Shown here: positions 17,049 to 25,347 of the stretch, in pieces
Numbering within the stretch: position 1 is the stretch's first letter
How the letters are laid out: every line of letters begins with the position of its first letter
DNA from: JBOGXA01 sp050694175
Lineage (GTDB): Bacteria; Actinomycetota; CADDZG01; WHSQ01
Reading direction: 5' to 3'
DNA length: 64,000 nt
Assembly (NCBI GenBank): GCA_050694175.1
Contig: JBOGXA010000007.1
Location: forward strand, 62,001-126,000
The notes under the pieces: generated by a model
Seen by the model: only the letters and a program-made list of their open reading frames with translations
Told to the model about the DNA's origin: nothing
Database searches by the model: none
Position numbers and translations under genes: made by a program

Positions 17049-17855
17049 TCATGGCCGGTCGCGATTATCCCGATCTCTCGCGCTTCCCAGTATCCGCCGG
17101 CGGGCGACCTCGAACATTGCGATCGCTCCGGCAACTGCAACGTTAAGCGACTCGAGACGGCCGGCGAGAGGGATGGAGACGAGGTCGTCGCAGCGACCGA
17201 GCGTCGGTCGCGAGAGCCCTCGGTCCTCGGCCCCCAGGACAAGCGCCACCGGCGGATCGAGGAGGTCGGACTCCCATAGCGACGCCGGGGCGTCCGCGGC
17301 GAGGCCCACTACCCACAGACCCGCCGCCCGCGCGTCGTCGAGGGCGGTGGAGAGGCTTCCAACGCGTGCCACCGGCACCACCTCGGCCGCGCCTGCGGCC
17401 ACCCGCCTGACCGCATCCGTCACCGCCGCCGCGCGGCGTGACGGGAGCACGAGGCCCGCAAAGCCGGCCCCCTCCGCGGATCGTAGTAGCGACCCCAGGT
17501 TGTGCACATCGGTCACGCCGTCGAGAAACACAAGGCCGGGCGACGGAACCTTTAGCAACCGATCGAGGGGCGTGTACCTGAAGCGCGCCGTGATCGCTAC
17601 CACGCCTTGATGATTGATCCCCGGCGCGGCGCGATCGAGCTCGGCTCGGGGAACCACTCGGATCGGTATGGTCGCTCCGCCGGCGCGTTTGCGGATCTCC
17701 GCGACCACCCTGGACCCTGCAAGATTGTCGGCGAGAAGGATCGCCGTGGCACCACGACCGGCCCGCAACATCTCGAGGACCGGGCGGCGCCCACCGAGCG
17801 CACCCGGCCGTGCTGTGACGGGCGCTCCCTCGGAATGCTTACTCGGTCGCGGCAC
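17049..17855 (-). CDS. rlmB: 23S rRNA 2'-O-methyltransferase (RlmB/SpoU family)
   Basis: A 268-residue SPOUT methyltransferase. An N-terminal substrate-binding domain (GRRPVLEMLRAGR... GINHQGVVAI) is followed by the knotted catalytic domain with the three SpoU motifs: LVFLDGVTDVHNLGSLLRSAEGAG, LVLGAEDRGLSRPTL and VSIPLAGRLESLNVAVAGAIAMFE. RlmB methylates the ribose of G2251 (E. coli numbering) in 23S rRNA. Its start overlaps the end of cysS by 17 bp, so the two are translationally coupled, as in many Gram-positives. Confidence 0.93.
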   Translation of the reverse strand: MPRPSKHSEGAPVTARPGALGGRRPVLEMLRAGRGATAILLADNLAGSRVVAEIRKRAGGATIPIRVVPRAELDRAAPGINHQGVVAITARFRYTPLDRLLKVPSPGLVFLDGVTDVHNLGSLLRSAEGAGFAGLVLPSRRAAAVTDAVRRVAAGAAEVVPVARVGSLSTALDDARAAGLWVVGLAADAPASLWESDLLDPPVALVLGAEDRGLSRPTLGRCDDLVSIPLAGRLESLNVAVAGAIAMFEVARRRILGSARDRDNRDRP

Positions 17856-19293
17856 TCTGGGACGCGCCTACGCGCCACCGGGGGCCGGCGGGCGTGTCTT
17901 CGACGATCACCCCGAGTTTCGTGAGCCGATCGCGGATACCGTCCGCGCGCTCAAACGCCTTCTCTGCTCGCGCCCGCTCGCGAAGTTCGAGCAAATAGTC
18001 GATCAGCCCCGAGGTCAACTCGTCCGATGCCCCTTGTGACGGGAAATCGAAACCGAGGAGCCACGTCAGTTCGAGGAACGAGGCGACCAGGGGACCGAGC
18101 CGCGCCGAGGCCTCGGCTTCGCCGCGCTGGGCTGCTTCGAGTTCCCGATTCCCCTCACCAACGAGATCGTGAACCACCGCGAACGCCGCCGCCGAGTTGA
18201 AGTCTTCGTCCATGGCCGCCACGAACCTCTCGACATAAGGATCGTAGATCGCATCTCCCGTCTCCCGGCGGGATTGGGATCTGGTTGGCATCGAATCACC
18301 GAGCGCGTGCCTCGACGCGAGCAGAAAGGTTCGCCACCGCTCATAGGACTGAACCGCGTCGTCGAGAGCCTCGTCGGAAAAGAGGCTTTGGCTGCGATAA
18401 GAACTCATCAGAGCCCAGTAGCGGACCGGCTCGCCGCCATATTCGGCGATGGCATCACGGGCAAGGACGATGTTGCCCAACGACTTCGACATCTTCTCGG
18501 AGCCCATCTGCACCATGCCGGCGTGCATCCAGTGACGAACGAATCGCTCCCCCGGATGAATGGCTTCGGCCTGCGCGATCTCATTCTCATGGTGCGGAAA
18601 GATGAGGTCGCTGCCCCCGCCGTGGACGTCGAAGTCCATGCCCAGATACTTCGTCGACATGACCGAGCATTCGATGTGCCACCCGGGGCGGCCGGGCCCC
18701 CACGGCGACGGCCACGCCGGCTCCCCCTCCTTCGCCGACTTCCACAGCGCGAAGTCGAGCGGATGGCGTTTGTGCGGTTGCGGCTCCACTCGTTCCCCCG
18801 CGCGCATCTCCTCCAGCGATCGACCCGACAACTTCCCGTATCCCTCGAACTTCTCCACTGCGTAATAGACGTCGCCCTCAGCTTCGTAGGCGGCGCCGTT
18901 GCCTACGAGTTGCTCGATGGCCTCCACCATGTCCTCGATGTGATCGGTAGCGCGCACGAGGATGTCGGGAGGCAGGAATTTGAGGGCCGCCATGTCCTCT
19001 TCGTACGCCTTCGTGTACTTGCCGGTAATCCCATCGGTAGGTAACCCTTCGATGCGCGCCCGCTCGATGATCTTGTCATCCACGTCCGTGTAGTTGATTA
19101 CGAACGTGACTTCGTATCCCCGGTACATGAAGTAGCGCCGAATCGCATCTGACCAGATGAGCGTCCGAGCGTTCCCGATATGGATGTAGTTGTAGACGGT
19201 CGGCCCACACACATACATCCGCACATGGTTCGGATCGCGCGTTGATAAAGGCACTACCTTGCGCACCAAAGAATCGTGGATCTGAAGGGTCAT
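17839..19293 (-). CDS. cysS: Cysteinyl-tRNA synthetase
   Basis: A 484-residue class I synthetase that charges tRNA-Cys. HIGH appears as HIGNART after the zinc Cys in YVCGPTVYNYIHIG; further zinc ligands lie in HIECSVMS and HGGGSDLIFPHHENE; KMSKS is intact (EKMSKSLGN). A C-terminal anticodon-binding DALR-like domain follows. ATG 19293 begins MTLQIHDSL, with usual family spacing to HIGH. It is followed by rlmB with overlap and preceded by ispF, the same order as in Mycobacterium (ispF-cysS-rlmB). Confidence 0.95.
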   Translation of the reverse strand: MTLQIHDSLVRKVVPLSTRDPNHVRMYVCGPTVYNYIHIGNARTLIWSDAIRRYFMYRGYEVTFVINYTDVDDKIIERARIEGLPTDGITGKYTKAYEEDMAALKFLPPDILVRATDHIEDMVEAIEQLVGNGAAYEAEGDVYYAVEKFEGYGKLSGRSLEEMRAGERVEPQPHKRHPLDFALWKSAKEGEPAWPSPWGPGRPGWHIECSVMSTKYLGMDFDVHGGGSDLIFPHHENEIAQAEAIHPGERFVRHWMHAGMVQMGSEKMSKSLGNIVLARDAIAEYGGEPVRYWALMSSYRSQSLFSDEALDDAVQSYERWRTFLLASRHALGDSMPTRSQSRRETGDAIYDPYVERFVAAMDEDFNSAAAFAVVHDLVGEGNRELEAAQRGEAEASARLGPLVASFLELTWLLGFDFPSQGASDELTSGLIDYLLELRERARAEKAFERADGIRDRLTKLGVIVEDTPAGPRWRVGASQSAATE

Positions 19294-19317
19294 CGCGCTA
19301 CCTTACCGGTCGACACG

Positions 19318-19387
19318 GCTCCGCCGAGGGTGGTACACGCGCCGCCTTCGGCGGCGAGACAATTCACTACGGCTTCGCCGAGGGTGG
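19318..19387. repeat. Short direct repeat with hairpin before cysS
   Basis: Two near-identical 17-mers, GGCTCCGCCGAGGGTGG (19318-19334) and GGCTTCGCCGAGGGTGG (19371-19387), flank a small hairpin GCCGCC-TTCG-GCGGC at about 19341-19355. They lie in the 130-bp gap between ispF and cysS. A related string occurs at 59712-59728. Each unit contains a small palindrome, CGGC-TYCG-CCG, that could fold in RNA. Confidence 0.5.
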
Positions 19388-19423
19388 ATTGGGATTCACT
19401 CCCCTGGGGTGGGAATCGTTCCG

Positions 19424-19897
19424 TCACCGCATCTCGATGAGCGCAACTGCAATCGCGGCGAGACCTTCGCCTCGCCCCACGAATCCGAGTCGGTCGGTTG
19501 TGGTCGACTTAACCGACACGGATGGACTATCGATCCCAAGAGCCGAGGACACCGCGGCTCTCATGTCCTCAACAAACGGCGCCAGGCGGGGCCCCTCCGC
19601 CATGACGGTGACGTCCACGTTTCCGATGGTCCACCCATCATCGGCAAGTCGCCGCGCGGTCTCCGCCAGGATCTCCAGACTCGAGGCGTCACGCCATCGA
19701 TCGGTCGCAGGGAAGTTGCTTCCGAGATCTCCGAGACCCGCCGCGCCCAGTAGGGCGTCGGCAACGGCGTGACTGAGCACGTCGGCATCCGAGTGGCCGG
19801 CAAGCCCGGGAGCGTCGGGAATGGTCACGCCGCCCAGGACGAGATCCCGCGCGGGATCGAATGCGTGAGTATCGAATCCCAGCCCGGCCCTAATCAC
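19424..19897 (-). CDS. ispF: 2-C-methyl-D-erythritol 2,4-cyclodiphosphate synthase
   Basis: A 157-residue enzyme of the MEP isoprenoid pathway. It begins with GLGFDTHAF (zinc Asp and His), then GHSDADVLSHAVADALLGA and STTTDRLGFVGRGEGLAA, the family's metal and CDP sites. GTG 19897 overlaps the ispD stop as GTGA, so both are coupled and act in consecutive pathway steps (IspD, then IspE elsewhere, then IspF). Confidence 0.95.
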   Translation of the reverse strand: MIRAGLGFDTHAFDPARDLVLGGVTIPDAPGLAGHSDADVLSHAVADALLGAAGLGDLGSNFPATDRWRDASSLEILAETARRLADDGWTIGNVDVTVMAEGPRLAPFVEDMRAAVSSALGIDSPSVSVKSTTTDRLGFVGRGEGLAAIAVALIEMR

Positions 19898-20574
19898 TTG
19901 CGTCTCTCGGACAGAAGCGCTTCGGCCACCGCGAAGTCCTCTGGGTGAGTGACCTTTATGTTGGCGTGCAAGGACTCGACGATGGTGACCCGGCCCCCAT
20001 ATCGTTCGATGAGCTGGGCGTCGTCGGTGGACTGAAAGCCCTCCGCCGCCGCGCGTTCGTGCGCCGCTCGAAGAACGCCCGTGCGGAACGCCTGAGGAGT
20101 CTGGGCCAGCCACAACGAGCTGCGGTCGACCGTCTCGACGACGCGTCCGAACTCCGCCTTCTTGACGGTCTCGGCCACCGGCGCCGCGGTGATCGCCGCG
20201 TCGGCGTCCTCAAGGGCACCAACGACTCGACGAATCACATCGGGACCTACGAGGGGGCGGACGGCATCGTGAACTACGACGGTGTCGGCTGTGATCTGCA
20301 TGAGCCCGTTGGCAACCGATTGCTGGCGCGTGTCGCCGCCCGCGACGACAAGCACCGTGTCCCGGATGACAATTCGAGAATCGTCGACCAGATCGGGGGG
20401 CACAACCGCAACAACGTAAGAACAGCCGGCGCGCTCCAACGCATCGAGCGACCAGTCGAGGAGCGGGCGGCCGAGGAGCGGGCGGAACTGCTTTGGGAGA
20501 TCACCGGGGTGCCTGTGGGCCCGGACGCCGCGCCCTGCGGCGACCACGATGGCGGGAGGCAGCCCAGTCGCTAT
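19894..20574 (-). CDS. ispD: 2-C-methyl-D-erythritol 4-phosphate cytidylyltransferase
   Basis: IspD makes CDP-methylerythritol from CTP. It has the nucleotide loop VVAAGRGVRAHRHPGDLPKQF, GGDTRQQSV, VVHDAVRPLV and TDDAQLIERYGGRVTIVES. The only standard start is GTG 20547, but this cuts the first beta strand and has no ribosome site. I place the start at AUA 20574: it overlaps the carD stop as ATAG, sits 7 nt after GAGG, and yields MATGLPPAIVVAAGRG, a normal IspD start, and 226 residues, the usual length. Rare AUA starts are known (infC-like cases use AUU); a point mutation of ATG is the alternative. Confidence 0.9.
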   Translation of the reverse strand: MATGLPPAIVVAAGRGVRAHRHPGDLPKQFRPLLGRPLLDWSLDALERAGCSYVVAVVPPDLVDDSRIVIRDTVLVVAGGDTRQQSVANGLMQITADTVVVHDAVRPLVGPDVIRRVVGALEDADAAITAAPVAETVKKAEFGRVVETVDRSSLWLAQTPQAFRTGVLRAAHERAAAEGFQSTDDAQLIERYGGRVTIVESLHANIKVTHPEDFAVAEALLSERRK

Positions 20575-21053
20575 CCGAGAACCTCGTCGAGCAGCTTCTC
20601 CGCCGATTCTTCATCGCAGTCCTTGGAAAACGTGAGCTCGGAGACCAGGATCTGGCGGGCCTTTGTGAGCATCCGCTTCTCGCCGGCGGACAGGCCCTTG
20701 TCCTTGTCCCGTTGATGCAGGCTGCGGACGACCTCGGCCACCTTGTAGATATCACCGGACCGAAGCTTCTCGACGTTCGCCTTGAAGCGGCGAGACCAGT
20801 TCGTCGTGTTGGTCGTCACCTCTTGCTTCTTGAGCACTTTGAAGACCTTCGGCATCTCGCGCTCGGGCGTGACCTCGCGCAGCCCGACTTCCTCGGTGGA
20901 ATCGGTGGGTACCATGAGCGTCAATTCGCCGTAAGCGAGCTTCAGGATGAAGTAATCGCGCTTCTCGCCGAACAGTTCCTTCTGTTCGAGACCCTCGATC
21001 ACGGCTGCGCCGTGGTGCGGATACACGACCTTGTCACCCACTGTAAAGCTCAC
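20571..21053 (-). CDS. carD: CarD/CdnL family transcription factor
   Basis: A 160-residue protein that binds the RNA polymerase beta subunit and stabilises the open complex at rRNA and other promoters. The N-terminal Tudor-like RNAP-interaction domain starts FTVGDKVVYPHHGAAVIEG and includes KRDYFILKLAYGELTLMVP; the helical C-terminal domain has the WSRRFKANVEKLRSGDIYKVAEVVR block and the conserved Trp. The ATG has AGGGAGGG upstream. Directly followed by ispD, as in mycobacteria (Rv3583c-Rv3582c). Confidence 0.95.
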   Translation of the reverse strand: MSFTVGDKVVYPHHGAAVIEGLEQKELFGEKRDYFILKLAYGELTLMVPTDSTEEVGLREVTPEREMPKVFKVLKKQEVTTNTTNWSRRFKANVEKLRSGDIYKVAEVVRSLHQRDKDKGLSAGEKRMLTKARQILVSELTFSKDCDEESAEKLLDEVLG

Positions 21054-21217
21054 TCAGAACTCCCTCCCTGCCGTCGTTTCGGCCGACGCGCGGCGACGTC
21101 CCGTGTAAAAAGAAGAAGGCCCGGTCAAAAGGAATCCCTGCTCACGTCGTTTCGGGCATTTCCTTGCCGTTCCTTGTATCCAAGGGTAGCACGAGAAGAC
21201 GAAGCAAGCGAAGCACG

Positions 21218-22549
21218 CTACTGAGCCGCACCGGCGAACGCGGCGACAACATCCTTCGCCTCGATGACTCGCATATCGGGAGGCACGCGTCCGGATGCAC
21301 GTGGCACCAAAGCCGTCATGAACCCCAGGCGGGCCGCCTCGGCCAGCCGCCGCTCGAGGGCGGGGACACGGCGCACTTCGCCCGCAAGCCCAACCTCTCC
21401 GATCGCCACAAACCCGGGAGCGATGGGCGAGCCGTGGAACGCCGACATCACGGCGAGGCAAATGGCAAGGTCGGCGGCCGGCTCGCGGATCGCGAGCCCT
21501 CCCGCTGAAGCCGCGTAGACGTCGCGGTTGACCACGGAGATTCCCCCCCGCTCCGCGAGGATCCCGGTGCAGAGGGTCAGCCTGCGGGGATCGAGCCCGA
21601 TCGCTACACGCCGCGGATGCGCCCCTCCTGCTTGCGGCACGAGCGCCTGTATCTCGACGAGGACAGGGCGAGTACCTTCCATCCCGCAGAAGACGACGGA
21701 GCCCGGAAGGCCCGCTCGTCGGTCGGCGAGCATCATCGCCGACGGATCGGGGACTGCCTGGAGACCCCGTTCTCCCATAACGAATACGCCGGTCTCCTCG
21801 CATGAGCCGAAGCGATTCTTCGCGGCGCGGAGAAGACGCACCGCTCCAGTGCGTTCGCCCTCCAAGGAGGTGACGGCATCTACCAGGTGCTCGAGCGACT
21901 TGGGACCGGCGACCCCTCCCTCCTTCGTCACATGGCCAACAAAGATCGTCGCCGTCCCGGTGGTTTTTGCGTGACGAACGAGGGCCGCGGCGCACTCCCG
22001 AACCTGGTTGGGCGATCCCGTCGCTCCTGTGGCCGCCGTCGCTTCCAGTGTCTGCACGGAGTCGACGACGAGCAAGTCCGGTGACTCAGCCTCGGCCGCG
22101 GCGATCGTTGAGTCGAGCGACGTCGTGGCCGCCGCCCGGCAACGATCCAGGGGCAGGCCCAGCCGCTGGGCACGCATCGATACCTGCGCCAGCGACTCCT
22201 CTCCGGTGACCAGGAGGGCGCGGCGCCCACGCTTGATCACGCCGTGCATCATCTGGAGCATCAGTGTTGATTTGCCGATCCCTGGTTCTCCCGCCAGCAG
22301 CACAACCGATCCGGGGACGAGTCCACCCCCGAGGACCCGGTCGAACTCGGGAATACCGGTGGAGAAGCGCTGCGGCTCCGCGATCGGCCCGCCGAGCGTC
22401 GCGACCGCGGCGAAGTCCGCTCCCGGGAGGCCTTGAACCGAGGAGGCCCAGCCCCCGCAGTCGGGGCAGCGACCGAACCACTTGGGCGACGAAAATCCGC
22501 ATTGCCCGCACCTGTGGTGGGCGCCCACCGACGCCGATCTCGATGCCAT
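21218..22549 (-). CDS. radA: DNA repair protein RadA (Sms)
   Basis: A 443-residue RecA-like branch-migration helicase. The N-terminal zinc finger CGQCGFSSPKWFGRCPDC is followed by Walker A GEPGIGKSTL, the RadA signature KNRFG and the C-terminal Lon-protease-like domain (DPRRLTLCTGILAERGGISVVNRDVYASAGGLAIREP, read in pieces). RadA processes recombination intermediates. In many Gram-positives disA follows radA; here carD follows after 164 bp and disA is absent from the locus. Confidence 0.94.
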   Translation of the reverse strand: MASRSASVGAHHRCGQCGFSSPKWFGRCPDCGGWASSVQGLPGADFAAVATLGGPIAEPQRFSTGIPEFDRVLGGGLVPGSVVLLAGEPGIGKSTLMLQMMHGVIKRGRRALLVTGEESLAQVSMRAQRLGLPLDRCRAAATTSLDSTIAAAEAESPDLLVVDSVQTLEATAATGATGSPNQVRECAAALVRHAKTTGTATIFVGHVTKEGGVAGPKSLEHLVDAVTSLEGERTGAVRLLRAAKNRFGSCEETGVFVMGERGLQAVPDPSAMMLADRRAGLPGSVVFCGMEGTRPVLVEIQALVPQAGGAHPRRVAIGLDPRRLTLCTGILAERGGISVVNRDVYAASAGGLAIREPAADLAICLAVMSAFHGSPIAPGFVAIGEVGLAGEVRRVPALERRLAEAARLGFMTALVPRASGRVPPDMRVIEAKDVVAAFAGAAQ

Positions 22550-22832
22550 GTGGCCACGCTAGCGAGTGGCTACGATGAGTTTCGGTGGTTCGGCCCTTCC
22601 CGCCGCGTGACTGAGCATCTGAGCGGCCTATACGAGATCTCAGGGACACTCGCCCCGTGGGGGGCCGGTTATGGGTCCGCGACACACCGATGTTGCCGGC
22701 TCAACGGGCAGCCGGTCCTCTCGCCGACATGAGACGGCTCTCATGCAAGGCTCATTCACCTCTCATCCACCGAGTTCACGATTAGGCGGACGCTTGGACT
22801 ACGCGTGCGAGCCGATCACGAAGGAGATTCGG
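22550..22832 (+). other. Intergenic, leader of the secreted repeat protein
   Basis: 283 bp between radA (start 22549, minus) and the exported protein at 22833, so a divergent promoter region for both. I see no conserved riboswitch or operator; an AAGGAG ribosome site lies at about 22820-22825. No confident -35/-10 pair. Confidence 0.35.
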
Positions 22833-23384
22833 ATGAACAAGATGATTGTGGCGTCGGTTATGGCGCTGATGGTACTGGCAGTTCCGTCGGCGGCCAACGC
22901 CGAGGAGACCACCTGTCGAGGAACCATTGGAGGGCGCACCGTCGACAACCTGAGAGTTCCTCAGAATGCCTCGTGCACGTTGAACGGCACCAAGGTGAAG
23001 GGCACCATCAAGGTCGAGAATGGCGCACGCCTTACGGCATCGCGCGTAAGGGTCATTGGCAATGTCCAGGGTGAGAACGCGGCCTCGGTGGTCCTGCGAA
23101 ATTCAAGGATCGGCGGGAGCGTCCAGGTCGTACAGGGCAAGGCCGCAAGGGTTCTCTCGAGCAAAGTGGGCAGCGACGTACTTTTCGACGACCAGCGAGG
23201 GCGCCTCGCCGCGAACGACAACGAGATCGGTGGCAACCTGCAAGCCTTCCAGAACACCGGCGGGCTCCGGATCTTCACGAATAGCATCGACGGCAACCTC
23301 CAGTGCAAGGAGAACAATCCTCGGCCGGTCGGAGGCGGAAACGTTGTGCAGGGAAACAAAGAGGATCAATGCAGTCGCCTGTAG
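22833..23384 (+). CDS. Exported beta-helix-like repeat protein, unknown function
   Basis: A 183-residue protein with a Sec signal peptide cut after ANA (MIVASVMALMVLAVPSAANA). The mature part is a run of about 20-residue units of the form (K/R)VKGTIKVENGARLTASRVRV, VIGNVQGENAASVVLRNSRI, IGGSVQVVQGKAARVLSSKV, each with a Gly-x-hydrophobic turn; this periodicity suggests a right-handed beta-helix. Two Cys near the start and two near the end (CRG/CTL, QCKE/QCSRL) could form disulfides that cap it. Similar proteins are common in uncultured actinobacteria and are unannotated. The strong AAGGAG site and the terminator after the stop mark a single-gene unit. Confidence 0.75.
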   Translation: MNKMIVASVMALMVLAVPSAANAEETTCRGTIGGRTVDNLRVPQNASCTLNGTKVKGTIKVENGARLTASRVRVIGNVQGENAASVVLRNSRIGGSVQVVQGKAARVLSSKVGSDVLFDDQRGRLAANDNEIGGNLQAFQNTGGLRIFTNSIDGNLQCKENNPRPVGGGNVVQGNKEDQCSRL

Positions 23385-23417
23385 ACGGCTCGAATCTCTA
23401 ACGGCACGCCGATCCAC

Positions 23418-23458
23418 GGGCACCGCGCCTCCTCCAATTGGTGGGAGGCACGGTGCCC
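23418..23458 (+). terminator. Strong hairpin after the repeat-protein gene
   Basis: An 8-bp stem GGGCACCG/CGGTGCCC, one mismatched pair, then 6 bp GCCTCC/GGAGGC with an 11-nt loop, 33 bp past the stop. The total of 14 paired bases makes it a credible intrinsic terminator, though no U-run follows. Confidence 0.65.
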
Positions 23459-23539
23459 GCCGGGAGTCCCGTATCTTGGTCGACCAGAACCATCTCGGGC
23501 AAGGTCAGATCGGCGCCGTGGTTTCGTAGAATCCGCTCG

Positions 23540-24046
23540 ATGGGCATCACAGGCGCTCACGTATTGCTCTACACCTCCCAACCCGAAGCGTTACGCAACA
23601 TGCTCCGGGATGTCTTTGGCTTCGAGCACGTCGACGGCGGCGACGGGTGGCTCATCTTTGCTCTGCCACCGGCCGAGTTGGGGATCCACCCAGCGGAGGG
23701 CCCTACCCACGACACCGGCACTCGCCACCAACTAACCCTGATGTGCGAGGACATCACTCAGACAATCCTGGGGCTTCGCGCGAAGGGTGTCGAGATACGC
23801 GGGGACCCGATAGACGAAGGTTGGGGCATCACCACGACCATGCTCCTGCCGGGAGATGTCGAGGTCATGCTCTACGAGCCCCGGCACCCGACGGATCTAG
23901 AGGGGCGGGAAAATAGCCTCGACGGCTCTTTCTGTCCGCAGTCATGCGTTGTCTTGCGAGCTTGCAGTTGGCGCCTCAGAGGTTTCCGTTACTGCTCTTG
24001 TCGATCACGCAGAAGAGGTTGCCTTCGGGGTCCTCGAGGACGATGA
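23540..24046 (+). CDS. VOC (glyoxalase-like) protein with an odd C-terminal tail
   Basis: About 122 residues form a normal vicinal-oxygen-chelate domain (ITGAHVLLYTSQPEALRNMLRDVFGFEHVD to VEVMLYEPRHPTDL). Then comes a 45-residue Cys/Arg-rich tail that lies antisense to the next VOC gene and has no coding look. After RHPTDL a one-base shift would put the ribosome on TAG, so the natural end is probably lost by a frameshift or read-through. The first metal His/Glu set is only partly visible, so the activity is unknown. The functional length is likely near 23540-23910. Confidence 0.7.
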   Translation: MGITGAHVLLYTSQPEALRNMLRDVFGFEHVDGGDGWLIFALPPAELGIHPAEGPTHDTGTRHQLTLMCEDITQTILGLRAKGVEIRGDPIDEGWGITTTMLLPGDVEVMLYEPRHPTDLEGRENSLDGSFCPQSCVVLRACSWRLRGFRYCSCRSRRRGCLRGPRGR

Positions 24047-24341
24047 AGTCCTCATCCGGCTCGGGCGTGCGGGGATGGCGGGTAGCACCAATCTCTGATA
24101 ACCGCTCCACCTCGCCCGCCTGGTCGTCCGTGTAGAGGTCGAAGTGCAATCGGTTCTTGCCTGAGCGCTTCTCCGGAACCTGTTGTAAAGAGACGTTGAC
24201 GTTTGGACCTCGAGGGTCCTTGAGAACCACCCAATCGTCGTCGGCCGGCTCTCTGGGGACGTATTGAAGCGCCTCCTGCCAGAACGCCGCCATCCTTTCG
24301 AAGTCATTGCAATCGATAACGACGGAACCGATCCTCAACAT
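23976..24341 (-). CDS. VOC (glyoxalase-like) family protein
   Basis: A 121-residue VOC protein of the small, single-domain type: GSVVIDCNDFERMAAFWQEALQYVP, then VVLKDPRGPNVNVSLQQVPE, RLHFDLYTDD and DFIVLEDPEGNLFCVID. The family includes lyases, dioxygenases and resistance proteins (many are annotated only as glyoxalase-like); neighbours do not indicate the substrate. It converges on and overlaps the tail of the VOC gene on the other strand by 71 bp. Confidence 0.82.
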   Translation of the reverse strand: MLRIGSVVIDCNDFERMAAFWQEALQYVPREPADDDWVVLKDPRGPNVNVSLQQVPEKRSGKNRLHFDLYTDDQAGEVERLSEIGATRHPRTPEPDEDFIVLEDPEGNLFCVIDKSSNGNL

Positions 24342-24444
24342 GACCCTCTCTCCTCAGAACGCTGCCGCCGTCCCGGCGTGACGGTACCAAGTTCCTGGGG
24401 CCCGAGGGCGCGGCCGCCTCGGTGGCTCGGATGCTGGCGAATTG

Positions 24445-25224
24445 TTAGACGGCCATTTCCTGCAGAACCTGAATAACCTTCCCGATATTGTGTCTCTCTG
24501 CAAGCCGGATGAGTCCGAGGCCGCTGTTTAGTACCCAGCCTGGAGGGTCTCGGATCAGCCGGGCAAGGGACGTCGTCGTTCGGTCGAGCACGTCGATTCG
24601 ACTCGGCCAGGCACTCGAGTCAAGACACGCGAGCAGCTCAGCAACGGTCCACGCCTGGTCTCGAGCGCGCTCGATGCTGAAGTTGATAACGGCACGGTCG
24701 GCGTTCGGATCGACCCGCTCAAGCAGAGAGGTCAACGGTGAGACTCGAGCGATCTGAGCTCGAACCACGCTGACTCGCGAAGCCAAGATGTCATTGATTG
24801 TTCGGAAGTCACGCTGGAGCGTAACGAGCTCGCCGTCCTGGGCGACCTCCGCGGCCGCCACACCGAGATCCAGGTTGATGTGGGCATTGATACCGAGCAG
24901 CAGATGCTGCAGCACGACAGGCCTGGTTCCTTTCGTACTTTCGAATGCAAAGAACCAAGAGCGAGTCGGTCGCCCACCGGCTCGATAGGCGCGCAACGCA
25001 TCCAGGTATCGGTTGGCGAATACCACGTCGAATCGTTCCAGCCGAGCGCCGTCTTCGAACCGCCCGCTCGCGATGGCCTCACGCACATCAACTGTGACGC
25101 CTTTGTACAGGGCCGCGAAGTAACCAATGCGGCTTCCTTCGGTGGCGGCCCAATGGAGGATCTCGTCCAACCGTTCGATCACCTCATCGATCGTGTTGGA
25201 CTGCCAGCTTTCCGGCTTGCTCAT
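24445..25224 (-). CDS. DUF5995 family protein
   Basis: 259 residues from ATG 25224 (MSKPESW...). The family block is clear: SRIGYFAALYKGVTVDVREAIASGRFEDGARLERFDVVFANRYLDALRAY and LQHLLLGINAHINLDLGVAAAEV. The pattern of conserved His/Asn/Asp residues in AHINLDLG suggests a metal or nucleotide site, but the function is unknown. It stands alone between VOC genes and clpC. Mostly helical; no signal peptide or membrane helix. Confidence 0.78.
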   Translation of the reverse strand: MSKPESWQSNTIDEVIERLDEILHWAATEGSRIGYFAALYKGVTVDVREAIASGRFEDGARLERFDVVFANRYLDALRAYRAGGRPTRSWFFAFESTKGTRPVVLQHLLLGINAHINLDLGVAAAEVAQDGELVTLQRDFRTINDILASRVSVVRAQIARVSPLTSLLERVDPNADRAVINFSIERARDQAWTVAELLACLDSSAWPSRIDVLDRTTTSLARLIRDPPGWVLNSGLGLIRLAERHNIGKVIQVLQEMAV

Positions 25225-25347
25225 GAATGGGACATTAGTCAAATCGGGTAGTCGTTTCTGATGCCGGACAGCGACGGGCGGTGTGCCGACCGGCCGCACT
25301 CCGCACAGTTCCTTACCGGCGCTGTGGCGCTAGCGCCGTCGCGGTGA

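Noticed and set aside
21054..21217. A terminator or disA remnant after radA
   Set aside because: A T-rich stretch (CTTCTTCTTTTT, read on the minus strand) is present but I found no good stem before it and no coding remnant.
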